Shown here: piece after piece, positions 11,281 through 22,722 of the stretch | How positions within the stretch are numbered: position 1 is the first letter of the stretch | Layout of the letters: each line of letters opens with the position of its first letter | Assembly: GCA_014529385.2 (NCBI GenBank) | Contig: CM043965.1 | Coordinates: forward strand, 9,940,912-10,004,911 | Reading direction: 5' to 3' | Source: Adiantum capillus-veneris | Taxonomy: Eukaryota > Streptophyta > Polypodiopsida > Polypodiales > Pteridaceae | Length of the DNA: 64,000 nucleotides | The notes under the pieces: model-generated | Seen by the model: only the letters and a program-made list of their open reading frames with translations | Database searches by the model: none | Told to the model about the DNA's origin: nothing | Translations under genes and position numbers: made by a program

Positions 11281-12428
11281 GGCACGGCCTGACAGTGTGT
11301 ACACTAGGGGGAGGCTATAAGATAGCAGGGTTGGGTGGAGACTAGCACACGCATTACCACCACTCTTTCACTAGTATCCGAGCTATTTTTGGGAGGAGGC
11401 GAAAAGCGGGTTGCATGTGCGTGCGACATTCTACTTCTCTCCCACGTTCCGCAGACAGCGATGTCTCCGATGCGTAGCAAAAGAAGATAGACACGCTTTT
11501 CTATGCGCAATGCATGGACAGATAGTGACAACCGACCGCGGCCGCCCCATCTACGCCCTCCACAACGCACGACCAAGGCGGGCGACCAAGGCAGACTCGA
11601 CTGGCAACTCGACGGCATCGAGGCTCCGAAGGCTCCATTGGCGTCGTTGATTGTGCGCGTAGAAAGGCCTGCTTAAGCCTTACATGCAAGAGGGTTGAAC
11701 CCACCCCATGAGGGTAAGAGGGGCCAACACAAAACCATTAGGCTATGGACCCTTGTTGTGTATAACAAGGAAAGATAGCCTACTTGTGTTGAAAGGAAAA
11801 CTAGAAGCAGTGTTCGGGAAAAATGTGTCTCAGCTTAATATCGTGCCATTTTCAATTTTCAAAATGCCAGCTGAGCGCAAGGGGAAAAGGAGAAATTCCA
11901 TCCCAAAATAGAGAAAAATAGTGTAAAAACCTTAAAAAGTAACCTAATTTTCTAAATTTTTCTCTTTGCAAATCCAAGGAAAGGCATTTTGTATGTTTGG
12001 GAAAATAATTTTTCCCGAGCATTGATTAGAAGGAAAGAGAAAGCTTCAAACTTCAAGGAAGTAGCTTCACCCTTCCTTTTCACTTCTTGGAGGAAGGCAA
12101 GTTTTCCTCCAAAAATTCTTTTTTCCTCAAGGAGGAAGCTTCAAAGTGAACAAAAGCCTTCACAAAAATGACGGTTTTTTGTGAAGAATCAACAAAGGTG
12201 TTCTTACAACGAACGACAAGTGAAGTGCTCAAATTCCCGCAAGGCGAGGTTCGCATGCAACACAAATTGCGAAGAATACAAAACACTAACGTCAATTTCA
12301 CAAGGTACAAGTTGTCGTTTTTTTTTTTCTCTCTTTGCATTAGTGTGTGTTTACCATGGCCAGTGAGGATATCCCACATACGCACATGTTTGATTTTGAG
12401 CACGTAGATCAGTGCGGCTGACACTAAT
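11281..12428. other. Unassigned stretch before element B
   Basis: No domain recognised. About 11345-11700 is richer in GC and CpG than its surroundings. I looked here for the 5' LTR and primer binding site of the downstream element and found neither, so that element seems to have lost its left end. Confidence 0.5.
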
Positions 12429-13487
12429 ATGCATGATGACGATGATCTAGGAGATCATGGCCTTGTAGATATGGTTTCTTTCAAGAATTTGGAAAATCAC
12501 CAAAGCGTACTTGAACGCAATCTCTCTGCACTTAATGCAAATGTTACCAATCTTACGGAGTTACTTGTGAAATTTATGAATTCACAACCGACTCAAGGAG
12601 CCACAAGTGGTACGGTTCAAGCGAACCAAGCTCGCATGACTCAAGGAGTCCAAGAGACAAATGCTGCAGAAGATGCAGAAGGTAGCAATGCATTACTTAA
12701 GAATATGACCATTCTTGAATTTCATGGGGAAGAGCATGATCGCAACAAGGATGCGCTCAATACGTTCTTACACAAATGGAGTGATATTCATCGATTGAGA
12801 CACACCCCAGATATAAAGACGGTTGTGGAAACAAGTCTATCTGTTAAAGGCAAGGCCTATAAGTGGTGGATGACATTTCCAATAGATGCTCGTCCTCTGT
12901 CTTGGGCTACGTTTCAAGCTTCTTTCTCCAAAGAGTTTTTGGACTCCAATGAAGAAGATAAGAATTGGTTAGTATGGGATGCATGCCGCATGTCTGGCCT
13001 CTCTCTCACATGGTACCTTTTAAATTATTGGGAAATCGTATTAAAACTAGAAGGTCTAGATGAATTCCAAAAGATACAGGGTTTTAATATGGATCTTGAC
13101 AAAGACTATCGTCTTCATGTGAAGACCCAACATCCAAAAACTTTGGAAGAAGCCATCAGTCATGCCCAAAGATATGATGATGACCAAGAGAGGAAAGGAA
13201 ATGTTCCCTATACTAAGAATAATTTTGCTAAGAGCAATGTGGCTAAGAGCCAATGGCGAGGTAGATCTCCCACACGTTCTAAGAGGAATAAGAGACACTC
13301 TAGCTCTCCACGCCCACAAGAGGCTAAGAAGCCTAAGCACTCACGAGATACTCCACGTGGGTCTCTCAACACTACCGATTTTGAGCATGCGAAGAAACAC
13401 AATTTGTGTTTTAGATGTCTTTCGGACCAAAGGCAAAGAAGAGTCCATGCACACGGTGCAACACCTCACATTAGATTCATCTCTTAA
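12429..13487 (+). pseudogene. B Gag protein, truncated in the zinc knuckle
   Basis: The 352-codon frame starts with a polar, possibly coiled N-terminus. It then carries the retrotransposon Gag domain at about residues 100-250, with the marker text AYKWWMTFP, the position of the usual A..WW/Y motif. A basic Arg/Ser/Lys-rich stretch (residues 265-310) leads to HNLCFRCL, the first half of a CCHC knuckle. There a frameshift or deletion removes the His and last Cys. Gag would form the particle shell. Length is close to normal apart from the end. Confidence 0.85.
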
Positions 13488-13489
13488 AT

Positions 13490-14205
13490 ATTGTGATGTA
13501 GAGGTTCTTCATATGGAAGAAAAGCACAAGTGTTGTGTTCATGCTTCAATGTGGCAACCCACCTTTTGCTCCCATGATTTGATTCGCATGCATGGAACTA
13601 TTAACGGACAACGGGTTCGTATTTTAGTGGATGATGGTGCAACTCATAACTTCTTGAACTATAAGCTAGTCAAGGAATTGAAGCTTACACAGACTCCCTG
13701 CTCTCACAAGTATGTGGTGGAGCAGATGTCTAGGAATGATAAAGAAGTATGGGACACGGTAATTCAAGGGGTTGAGCTTATTGTTCAAGATCATACAATG
13801 ACCCTTGACTTCCAAGTTATGAACATGGATAATGCTGATGTAGTTTTAGGATGGGAGTCCCTGCATGGTTTAGGAAACACATTGCACACTAGTTATGAAC
13901 GCAACTCCTTATCCTTTATGGCCAATGGTAAACATGTGCTTTTGCTTGGTGAGAAAAATATACCATCTGCACCTCTTATATGTACAACCGAGCTTTCTAT
14001 TTTGCAGAAAGAAAATTTAATAGATGAAGTCTTTTTGTGTTATTGCTTGTCTCCAAGTCTTGTGAATTCTCAAGAGCAAAGTGCGGTGAATTCTAGTAAT
14101 GGTATGCAAAGTGCAACGAATTCTAATGGTATGCAAAGTGCAATGAATTCTAATGATAAACAAAGTGTTAACAAATCTAACGAGAAAAATTCTCTCAATT
14201 TTTAA
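13490..14205 (+). pseudogene. B aspartic protease region
   Basis: In the frame ending at 14205, GQRVRILVDDGATHNFLN is the retropepsin active-site segment (DDGA for the usual DSGA/DTGA). It is followed after about 70 residues by NADVVLGWESLHGLG, the VLG-x hallmark of the second half. The region is continuous and the core could still fold, but it is out of frame with Gag and RT. A short Asn/Ser repeat ends the frame. Confidence 0.8.
14085..14165 (+). repeat. Short coding tandem repeat (about 30 bp, 2-3 copies)
   Basis: Repeats of AATTCTAATGGTATGCAAAG encode NSNGMQSA-type units, diverging in the last copy to NSNDKQSV. They lie in the linker between protease and RT. Confidence 0.8.
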
Positions 14206-15310
14206 TTCTATAGAGCAACGTGCAACTGTTGTAAAACAAACATTACACGAATTACAAGATTCTCCATCCCAGCATAACTCTAGTTTACTTTCTCCTTTTG
14301 CACGACAAAAGTTGACTCACTTACTCATGGAGTATAGTGATGTGTTCTCAAGTGATTTACCACCGGGTTTACCCCCTATACGTGATGTGCAGCATGGCAT
14401 AGATGTCTTGCCAGGCACTAAACCGGTAAGTAAACCACCTTATTGTATGAGTGCTAAAGAATCCAAGGAGGTTGAGAGTTGGTTGGCTGTGGTTTCATTC
14501 GACGTAGCACTTTGCCTTGGGCATCACCAATTCTATTGGTAAAAAAGAAAGATGGTACTATGCGCATGTGCATAGATTATCGCAGATTAAATGCCATAAC
14601 CATCAAGAACAAGTATCCTCTGCCAAGAGGAGATGAGTTGTTTGATCAACTCCATGGAGCAAGATACTATACAAAGATAGATCTTTGTTCAGGATACCAC
14701 CAGGTGCATATCCTTTTACAAGCTATCTCCAAAACTGCCTTTAGAACACGGTTCAGGCATTTTGAATCTTTGGTTATGCCTTTTGGTCTAGCCAATGCTC
14801 CAGCTACATTTATGACACTGGATAGTGTCTTACGTCCCTATCTTGGAAAATCTGTGTGGTTTTCCTTGATGACATTCTCATTTACAATAAGACTGAAGAT
14901 GAACACATAGAACACTTATGATTAGTGTTCGAACAGCTACGAGCTCACGCGCTGTATGCTAACCAAAGCAAGTGCGATTTCTTTGAAATAGAGATACATT
15001 ACCTCGGTCATGTGATCTCTTATTCTGGCATCAAGATGGACACTGACAAGGTCGTTGCCATTCTTCGATGGCCACATCCCAACACGGTTGAGGAGCTTCA
15101 AATATTTTTAGGCATGGCTGGATTTTATCGACAGTATATCCGTAACTATGCCAAAATCATTGTTCCTATGACGGATCAACTTAAAGCAATAGGTAAGACC
15201 TTTTTTTGGGAAGAAGCCCAAAAACGCAGTTTTAAACAGCTCAAGGTAGTGGCTATGGCCCAAGGTAGCTATAGCCACTGCTCTCATCCTAGCAATCGTC
15301 GACCCACTTA
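14206..15310 (+). pseudogene. B reverse transcriptase, frameshifted
   Basis: The linker reads HGIDVLPGTKPV, then [20 protein letters not shown], then [11 protein letters not shown] (the motif with the first catalytic Asp) and [13 protein letters not shown]. Near 14860 the catalytic box FLDDILIY is present, but only in a different frame. A stop follows at 14918, and the thumb region (HYLGHVIS and IFLGMAGFYRQYI) is in a third open piece (14925-15311). The catalytic aspartates are thus preserved in DNA but cannot be made as one protein. Confidence 0.9.
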
Positions 15311-15318
15311 AGCCATTT

Positions 15319-15858
15319 GTGGTAGAGACTGATGCTAGTGATAAAGCCATTGGTGCGGTATTTCTCCAGGAGGGAAGACCTATAGCCTTTGAAAGTAAAA
15401 ATTTAGATAGAGCTCAACAAAATTATTATGTTTATGAGAGAGAGATCTATGCCATAATTCACGCTTTACGAAAGTGGCGACACCATTTATATGATGACGA
15501 GTTTGAAGTAGTTTTTTACCATGAGAGTTTCAAATGGTTTACTACTCAAACAGACTTGAAGGGCCGTAAAGCTAGATGGGCAGAAATCCTTCAAGAGTAT
15601 GATTGTAAGCTACGATATTGCAAGGGACGATATAATGTAGTAGCGGATGCACTAAGTCGAATGCCTCAGATTAATTCACTTGCTTTCACGGAACTAAAGA
15701 GTGGATTCTTGAAGTCATTACGTGGCAAGTGTGTACAAGATCAATCATATGCTAAAGTGTGGAGTGCAGTTTTAAAAAGGGATCCCTCACACTCACATGT
15801 CTTTGAACAGCCAGATCAACATGTCTCTGCACATGCAGATAGAAACTCCAACACATAG
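15319..15858 (+). pseudogene. B RNase H domain
   Basis: This 179-codon open piece reads VETDASDKAIGAVFLQ (first catalytic Asp), YVYEREIYAIIHALRKWRHH (catalytic Glu) and NVVADALSRMPQ (last Asp). The middle Asp motif, usually TDH, is replaced by FYHESFKW, so that acid is lost. It is frameshifted from RT upstream. Confidence 0.88.
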
Positions 15859-15942
15859 AACTCCACCCCTACACATAGAGCCAGATCAACATGTCTCTGC
15901 ACATGCAGATAGAAACTCCAACACATAGAGCTCCACCCCTAC
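15810..15942 (+). repeat. Tandem duplication of about 71 bp between RNase H and integrase of B
   Basis: The block GCCAGATCAACATGTCTCTG...CTCCACCCCTAC occurs twice back to back with almost no change. It ends the RNase H frame and is a recent duplication in an old element. Confidence 0.9.
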
Positions 15943-15959
15943 TCAAGAAGAGCTTAAGT

Positions 15960-16740
15960 GATGGAATAATTTTTCCATTGATGATGGCTACTTACTCCAC
16001 AAAGGTAGAGTATGTGTGCCCTAGGACTCAGACACTAGCCGCCAAATCTTATTTGAGTGTCATGATACTTCAAGTGTTGGTCATCCAGGTATTCGTAAGA
16101 CGTATGCCTTAGTTTGACGGCAATTTTATTGGTCGGGCTTACATCATGATATTCAAGAGTATGTACTAAACTGCCAATAAGGCCAAGTTAATAAGGCAGA
16201 GCGCCTCAAGGTGGGTGGCCTTTTACATCCTTTAGAGATTCCACAAGGTAAGTGGGAGAGTATCTCTATGGATTTTGTAGTAGGACTATCTACTATAAAT
16301 CATGGCCATGATGCCATTTGGGTAATTGTAGACCGTCTCACAAAGATGGGTTGATTCATTCCCACTAAGACTACGGTTAAGACACCGAAATTAGCATGTC
16401 TATTTGTAGAGCATATATATAAACTCTATGGTCTTTCAACTAGTATCATTAGTGACAAAGATCGAAAGTTCGATAATCACTTCTAGAGAGCTGTGTTCCA
16501 AAAGTTGGAAACTAAACTTAATGTAAGTACGGTTGATCATCCAGAAACGGATGGTCAAACAGAAAGAGTTAATCAAGTGCTAGAGGATATGCTACAAGCG
16601 TACGTTAGCAAGAAGCAATCAATTGGGAAGACTACTTACCTATGTTGGAATTTTCTTATAATAGTTCAAAGCATGTAACTACAGGGTTTAGTCCATTTAT
16701 GCTTTTATATGGATTTCAACCTAGATCACCGTTACGGTGG
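15960..16740 (+). pseudogene. B integrase, broken and 3'-truncated
   Basis: Pieces in changing frames read GHPGIRKTYA (zinc finger region), [13 protein letters not shown] (first Asp), STSIISDKDRKF (second Asp) and [19 protein letters not shown] (catalytic Glu). In-frame stops cut the domain several times, for example at about 16351 and 16484. Text ends soon after PFMLLYGF-type sequence at about 16720, so the C-terminal module is deleted. Confidence 0.88.
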
Positions 16741-16879
16741 GGTTGGCTAAAGAGCCTCACCTTAGGATGAGTGCATGCATACCCTAGTTTAACATCCTAA
16801 AGAACATGCTCAAGATCACAACACACCACGTAATCAAGCCTCTATATGAACCTTGTATTTACCATTAACCATTAAGTCA

Positions 16880-16900
16880 AAAAGAAAAAAAAGGTGGAGA
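16880..16900 (+). other. Polypurine tract of B
   Basis: An A-rich purine stretch ending AAGGTGGAGA precedes TGTTACCTC, a standard LTR start. Confidence 0.75.
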
Positions 16901-17240
16901 TGTTACCTCATCTAATATCTTGTTATACTCTTCGTACAACGCACGCACCGTGTTGGACAACAAGTAGTAAGGGGCCTCGCACGGAGGGCAAGTAGTTGTT
17001 ATTATTTACCCCATCCTCCCTTCACTAATTACACCCAGAAAGGGTCCAATTACCCCCCTTCTCATGTGTGCATCCTCATCACTATATCACACAGGCATGG
17101 TCAAATGGGATCAATGGTGGAGGAAAAGGCGATGTGCGTTAATTATAAACCGTCAGATCTTAGGTTGCTCCGTATTTACCAATTTGCCCCGAATTTATTA
17201 ATCGGCCCACATTTACAATATGACATACTTGAATCGCCTA
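16901..17240 (+). repeat. Start of a 3' LTR of B, end not determined
   Basis: It begins TGTTACCTCATC after the PPT. With no partner LTR in the window I cannot place its end. The coordinates cover only the part before the tRNA-like module. Confidence 0.45.
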
Positions 17241-17254
17241 TATTTCAATGTACG

Positions 17255-17325
17255 CATGAGGGTGTAGTGGTTAGTGCACATGGCTCATGTTGGGGAGGTC
17301 AGGAGTCCAAGACATGGGGTGCGGA
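17255..17325 (+). ncRNA. tRNA-like module, possible SINE head
   Basis: GTGTAGTGGTTAGTGC at 17262-17277 resembles a tRNA A box. GGTCAGGAGTCC, about 20 bases further on, resembles a B box (GGTTCGANTCC) with one extra base. The order and approximate spacing fit a pol III internal promoter, as in tRNA-derived SINEs. No complete cloverleaf or poly-A/T tail could be assigned, so it could also be chance or a decayed tRNA relic. Confidence 0.3.
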
Positions 17326-17345
17326 TCGACCCAAATTTACAAGCC

Positions 17346-17453
17346 TGTCCGATTTTACTTTTCTTCCCGAATTTACCAAATGCGCATCCGACGGCCCAGT
17401 GTCCGATTTTACTTTTCTTCCCGAATTTACCAAATGCGCATCCGACGACCCAG
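17346..17453 (+). repeat. 54-bp tandem repeat, two copies
   Basis: The unit GTCCGATTTTACTTTTCTTC... through CATCCGACGGCCCA occurs twice with one or two differences. It accounts for the repeated peptide text in all frames here and is not coding. Confidence 0.92.
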
Positions 17454-17546
17454 ATCACCTCAACCGTCGATCCCATTTGAACATGCCCGTGCGAGATAGT
17501 GTGAGTGTGCGCATGGGAGGGGTGTCAAATCAAATGTCTTCTCACT

Positions 17547-17592
17547 TACATTTTACCATTGACCCGCCTTACATTTTACCATTGACCCGCCT
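17547..17592 (+). repeat. 23-bp tandem repeat, two copies
   Basis: TTACATTTTACCATTGACCC followed by GCC is repeated twice without change, close to the 54-bp repeat. Local slippage-type duplication. Confidence 0.9.
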
Positions 17593-17599
17593 TACGTGT

Positions 17600-19260
17600 G
17601 GGATGCACTTAAGGCTGTTCGAAGTTCTAAGGGGTGGTTTGGACTGCAAAAACACCCACAGCTCACAGGGACGTACCTCATGCATGGCATAATTTCATTT
17701 GCCAAGAAAATAAAGTGTGCTTAAAGCTAGGTGTGCACAACATACTACTGGTAGGTTCGTTATTTTATTAGCAGAATCTTCACAGATTCCTGATTCGTGT
17801 TGCTTGAAGAGGAGTTCTAAAACCCCTGCAGCACACGCCAAAACAGTGTTCGAACGGGGTCAGTTGAAGATGAGAATTCATACGTTCACCCACCATAGCC
17901 ATTACACTGCACTGCTAAGCTGTCAGCTGGATTGTATTTTACAGACAAAAAAGAATAGTCTTTCAGCCCCTTACTCGTGCTTCATAATGCCATCCCATGC
18001 CAGGTTTCGCCCTCATGATCCTGATGCCATTGCTTGCTACTCCTGCTGCACAACGTCATCGGACGCCACTTGCATCTGCACTCCCTGCTCGCCAACCAGG
18101 AGTCTCAAAGGATCTTTATAGATTCGCCCTTTAGACGATTTTTTTTAAATCGTGAGCACATACCTGGACCCACCATCGAGAAAAAGCGAATGCACGTTGA
18201 TCTTAGATCGTATCGTTTAGAAGATTCAAGATCTAGCCATGCTGCGGCCTGCCGAAGTCTACTGGATATTCATTTATCATCAGATTTATATTTTATCATG
18301 TCGGCACCGTGTGTGAACCGCTCGGTTATTGAACTAACTTGACGACAGGAGATGCAGAGAGAACGGAGCCCAAGGGCGTAAAGGATGATATTCATACAGG
18401 GTTTGTGAACACTGAACAGCTGTTTTGTATATTTTTGGTAACTCTCTTATTAGGACACAGACTATGCGGCTTGGGAGTGTACCCTCAATTATCAGTCCTT
18501 TTGGATATCGTAATATTTTGATCTCTATCACAAATTCTGATGGAAAGATGGGAAGATCCTCGCTCACGTGCCTCCTACTGTTTGCTTACTGTCGACCACT
18601 TGGAGGAATGGACTCGGAAGATGCAACATGAAGCATAGGCTCTGGCCCTTCACATCAAGACCCAACAGACCAACGCCTAATTTCTTGCCAAGCTACTAAG
18701 ATGAGCTTGGTGTGCTTACTGCAAGTATTGCTCATAACAACATTCCACGATTGAGGACGAGGAAGAAAACAAAGGCAAAGTTGATGTGCGAGGCTATTCT
18801 CTAGGAACTGTTGATTTATAATGTTTCTTATGATTAGAAATCAAGATAATTCTCAAAGATCCTCTGGTTTTGCATCTCATTGGATCTGGAAATGATACCA
18901 AATGTAATTATTGAAGAGGGGGGGGGGGGCGGATCCCAAGTGAGACAGAATACAGAGATTTTCAATTCACTAGACATTTCCAACATTAGCAACAACATTG
19001 AATAATTAAGGGTGGCAGAGATTAGCTTTTCACCACTAAAGGAGAGAAAATTCATGGTCTTCATGATCACCATGGCGCATACCTACTTACATTGGATATG
19101 ATTGATCATGAAACAATGAACCTTGGTTTCTCAAATTCTAACATGAAAACCTTGTTTCTGATGGTGGCTTCTGTAGAATGGTGAGCCTGTGTATATATTA
19201 TGATCATGTTTCTATGTGTTTGGTTGAGAAGCTTCACCATCAGCATAATCCAATTGGGTC
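17600..19260. other. Unassigned stretch downstream of the RopGEF gene
   Basis: Open frames up to 134 codons (17717-18121) lack any domain I recognise. A run of 12 G sits at 18918-18929. The part next to 19261 should hold the 3' untranslated region of the minus-strand gene, but no clear poly-A signal was singled out. Confidence 0.5.
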
Positions 19261-19616
19261 TCACCTGAGATCCCCTAATGCCCTTTCCAATTGCACTCCT
19301 AGATGTGTCAAGCAGTCCATGGAGTATCTTCTATGAGCCTCATAGTTCACAGGCTCCATATAGGAGGGCCCTGGCGACGTCATGGGTCCCTCTGCCTCCG
19401 CCGTACCTTGACACGCATCTGGATTTGCTTTTAACGAATGCAAGCGCGACAGCATTGCATCCTTGTCAGCTGTTATGACCTCTCCTATCCGCGCCTGTAT
19501 CCTTGCTGCAAGGTTGACAAGCACTCTCGAGTAGCTCTCCAGCACAGCATAACCCACATCCTGTAAGTATACAATAAGCAAATAACAAAATTGTGCTTTA
19601 TCTTGTGTGTGTGTGT

Positions 19617-19711
<95 letters not shown>

Positions 19712-22700
19712 ATTTAAGGACCCATAATCTCATTTCATAAATATTAGATCTGTACTTCCACTTTGATGAGTGCAAGCATGCCTTTGTACCTTATTTAGCT
19801 GGACTTTGATCAGCTCAAGGGATGTCTGAAGTACACCGGGAAACCTTTGCCTAAGTTCCATAAGGAGGTTTTCAGCTCTTCGCACATAGATCTTCTTCTT
19901 TTCCACTTTCTTCAATGAAGAATCCCTGCTGAGACCCCAGGTCGGTGTTGCACGACATGCCATGCCTTCAGGATGCAGGGCTTGTTTGAGCCTTGAACTA
20001 ATCTTAGATTTCCATACATGAATGAGAGTCTCAAGCCCATTTGCCAAGTTTAGCAGGGTTCGGTAAGATGGGCAGTCCATAGTAGATAGCAAGGTCTCAA
20101 AACAGCAAAACTCAGAGGTGATAATCTTCAATGGTGTGTCTCCGATTACCTTTTTGCTGCTCTGCATTGCAATTTGGGCTGCTTAGGTCGATACGTCGCA
20201 GTTTTTTGGATAGCATCATGCATGTGACAATGACTTTAGAACATAATACTCACTTTGGGGAGAGCCTTCCAATAGCTCTCAGGTATGTCCATTTCTGACA
20301 AGACATGCTCATTGATTGATTTGGCTGCTTTGAGTATTTGACTTGCAGCCTCTCTTTGGTGGGACAGCTGCTTCCTTGCCTTCCCTGAGAGGCCACAACA
20401 GGGCACCTTCGCAACTGGAATCCAAGCTTTGCAATCTTGGAAGTCGCACGCCATCTCGCTTGAGGGGTTCTCTTGTACACTTTCCGCATACCAGAATTCA
20501 GTCTCAGAGAAGCTTTCAAGAGTTCCCTGACATGTTTACAACATAATGAAGACAAATCCTAATTTGTGTTCGATAAACACAGTTGTAAATTAGATTGAAG
20601 CTTACCAACAGTAGAGCATCCAGCTTTTGCAAAGCTGGGACATCGATGTACACATCAGAACGCGGCTTACTGGCTAAAACCTGAGTCCAGGCCTCCAGAT
20701 TCAATTAAAATCCTTGAAGCTCGAGTGTGTCATTTCTATGCTTACAGATGTACTGAATTACCGCGGAAGATACTAGTATATGTGCATACACATATACATG
20801 GAAGTGAAGTTTACATAAATGATCAGACTCAGCGTGTAAATCAGAGTGTCAAATTGGCATATGCAAGGTTCTGCCACACATGATTTAGATAGGATTTGTA
20901 CTAAACATTTGCAATCCAAGTTTCTCAAACCCATCGAATCAAGCTCTAATCTGAAGAGTTTATAGGAATAACAGATGATCCAAGAAAACGATAAAAAATA
21001 CAATACCTTGATTAAGCATGTAAATAATATGCCTTTTCCCTGATCTACAAAAGCATGATGCATTTTGGTATGTATATTTTGGCGGGATATGCAATCACTA
21101 CTTCGCCAAACCTACATCATTGGTAAGATCTATATATATTGACCATGCCTCACCCTACACATGCTACCATACAGGCATTACCATCCCAAAACAGCGAGGA
21201 AACACCTACTCTGTGCATGTTATACATAAGCAGATCACCCACCTCGACTGTTGTTCCATCCTCAAGAGGATGAGTAGATGGGACAAGCTCAACTATGTAA
21301 TCGCACGGAGAAACAAGCCACTCCATCTCTCTTTGCCACTTCAGTTTGCTTTCACAAGGCAATGGCTCGAGCCTCCACAGGTCCCCAAAGATTGCCACTG
21401 GAGGACCCACATTATAATTTACTCAAACCAGATAAAAATGGATGAAGGAAGACAAGAAGAAACATAGAAATACTGATGGATCTATCCTTAACAAGTTCAT
21501 GATTTTGACTGCCAAATTTTGCCAGCAGTAGAATCTAAAGATCCTAATTTAGCCATCCTTTTCATGAGTACTCCCATGAGTCCTTCCTCCTCAAAGCTAA
21601 ATCAAAGACAGGCTTGTCATGTGGACACGCTAGCAGATGTGCATGACATAGTTGCGTGATCAAATGAAAAACTTGAATAGCAAGCCATATATCAAGCAAT
21701 TCAAGCTGAATCGGGGATCGTATATGCATACAAGATGGTAAACTAATCTCTTAAGAGATGATAATGCCACTTTGAAATGGTCGGAAAGAATGGTCGAACC
21801 TGAAAGTTTAGTTATAGCATTTGAGATGGTAAGAGCTGTGTTTGATGCTTTTGATCCACCAGAAAAGTCCTCTCCTAGGAGCAGCTTTGCAAATCTTTCT
21901 TTCATCATCAAGATCAGACCTGTTTCAGAGTGTCTTCATCAAGACTGGAATTTCACTAGCGATATCATGATAAAGAAGAGGTCGACTTGAATTTGTAGCT
22001 CTCATGGACAAGGGAATGTACCCTTAAACCTGAAATATGTCATGATCTTGATTGCATCTGATCAGAGCTTTTCTAGGTATTTGCCTGTAGCCATGCCCAC
22101 TTGCACATACACATGCATAATCACAGAGACAGATGCTTAAAAGAAACAACAAATACATGCAAAGACAAATACTGATCACACTGGCTCAATTACATGATGG
22201 AATATCCTTTGACAGAGTGTGTTTGGCATATGCATGCACGCTCTTCTTGTAACATCCAAATGTGCATGTGACATACCTGTAAACATACCCTAAACATCTC
22301 GAGTTACTCTAATAGAGATGGCTTGTATTGACTATCAAATATTGATTATCATTTACAGGTTGTTGCCACTTACTTGACCATTCCTTGTCATGATGGGATA
22401 GCGCGAGCCTCTTGGAGAGTAGAAGTTCCAAGGAATCCGAGGGGGAAGGCCGAGCAAAGTGTGTCCTTTTTGTCAAAAGCAAATCTGGTTCAAGCAACAT
22501 ATGGGGCTCTTCTTCTTTATATTTTGTAGCATGGCCAACCTGCAAGTTTTCCTTTCGGTGAACAGCATGGCTTTTGTTATAGATACCCTCTTCATTTGGA
22601 ATTTGGCAGTTAAAGTTAAAGCCTGAATAGTTAACATGGTACTCCTCTTTCTCCTCTGCAAGATCCGAGCCCCAGCTGTTAAGACTGATGCTGGAGCTCG

Positions 22701-22722
22701 CACTTTGCTGCCTTTCCATCAC
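19261..22722 (-). CDS. RopGEF: PRONE-domain Rho-of-plants guanine nucleotide exchange factor, seven exons
   Basis: Exons on minus: 22722-22374, 21919-21800, 21397-21243, 20680-20606, 20526-20254, 20161-19790, 19560-19261 (TGA). All joins are GT-AG, phases agree, and the total is 1644 nt (547 residues). The weakest donor is GTTCGA after exon 2. PRONE spans about residues 119-482: [100 protein letters not shown] and [14 protein letters not shown]. RopGEFs load GTP onto ROP GTPases at the plasma membrane and set up polar growth, usually under receptor-like kinases. The variable N-terminus (116 residues) and C-tail (about 65) are typical. Oddities: [10 protein letters not shown] in place of the usual WWLPVPRVP, and IGEVITADK at the usual IDDVLYVDD. 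I chose the first ATG, at 22722. Introns and start need transcript proof. Confidence 0.9.
19604..19708 (+). repeat. Compound (GT)n(GA)n microsatellite in the last RopGEF intron
   Basis: About 48 bases of GT alternation, with one A interruption, pass into about 56 bases of GA. It lies within the intron between exons 6 and 7 (19561-19789), so length change should not affect the protein. In the sense strand it is a TC run followed by AC. Confidence 0.95.

Larger units (their letters stand above)
12429..16900 (+). mobile_element. Ty3/gypsy retrotransposon B, decayed, left LTR missing
   Basis: Gag, protease, RT, RNase H and integrase follow in the Ty3/gypsy order, then a purine tract and the start of a 3' LTR. 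Frameshifts and stops separate most domains, although long open pieces remain (352, 347, 143, 179 codons). The order RT-RNase H-integrase distinguishes it from Ty1/copia. No 5' LTR or PBS was found upstream. It is a separate family from G1 and A by sequence. Confidence 0.9.

Noticed and set aside
11304-11704. GC-richer patch with overlapping frames on both strands
   Set aside because: It could be a CpG-island-like promoter, but no gene starts there and the frames have no recognised domain.
12429-16900. Endogenous pararetrovirus instead of a Ty3/gypsy element
   Set aside because: A clear integrase with DDE residues and a PPT-LTR junction are present. No movement or coat protein was seen.
17717-18121. 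134-codon frame downstream of RopGEF
   Set aside because: Composition is Cys/Ser/His-rich without a regular pattern. No domain, and overlapping frames are similar in length.
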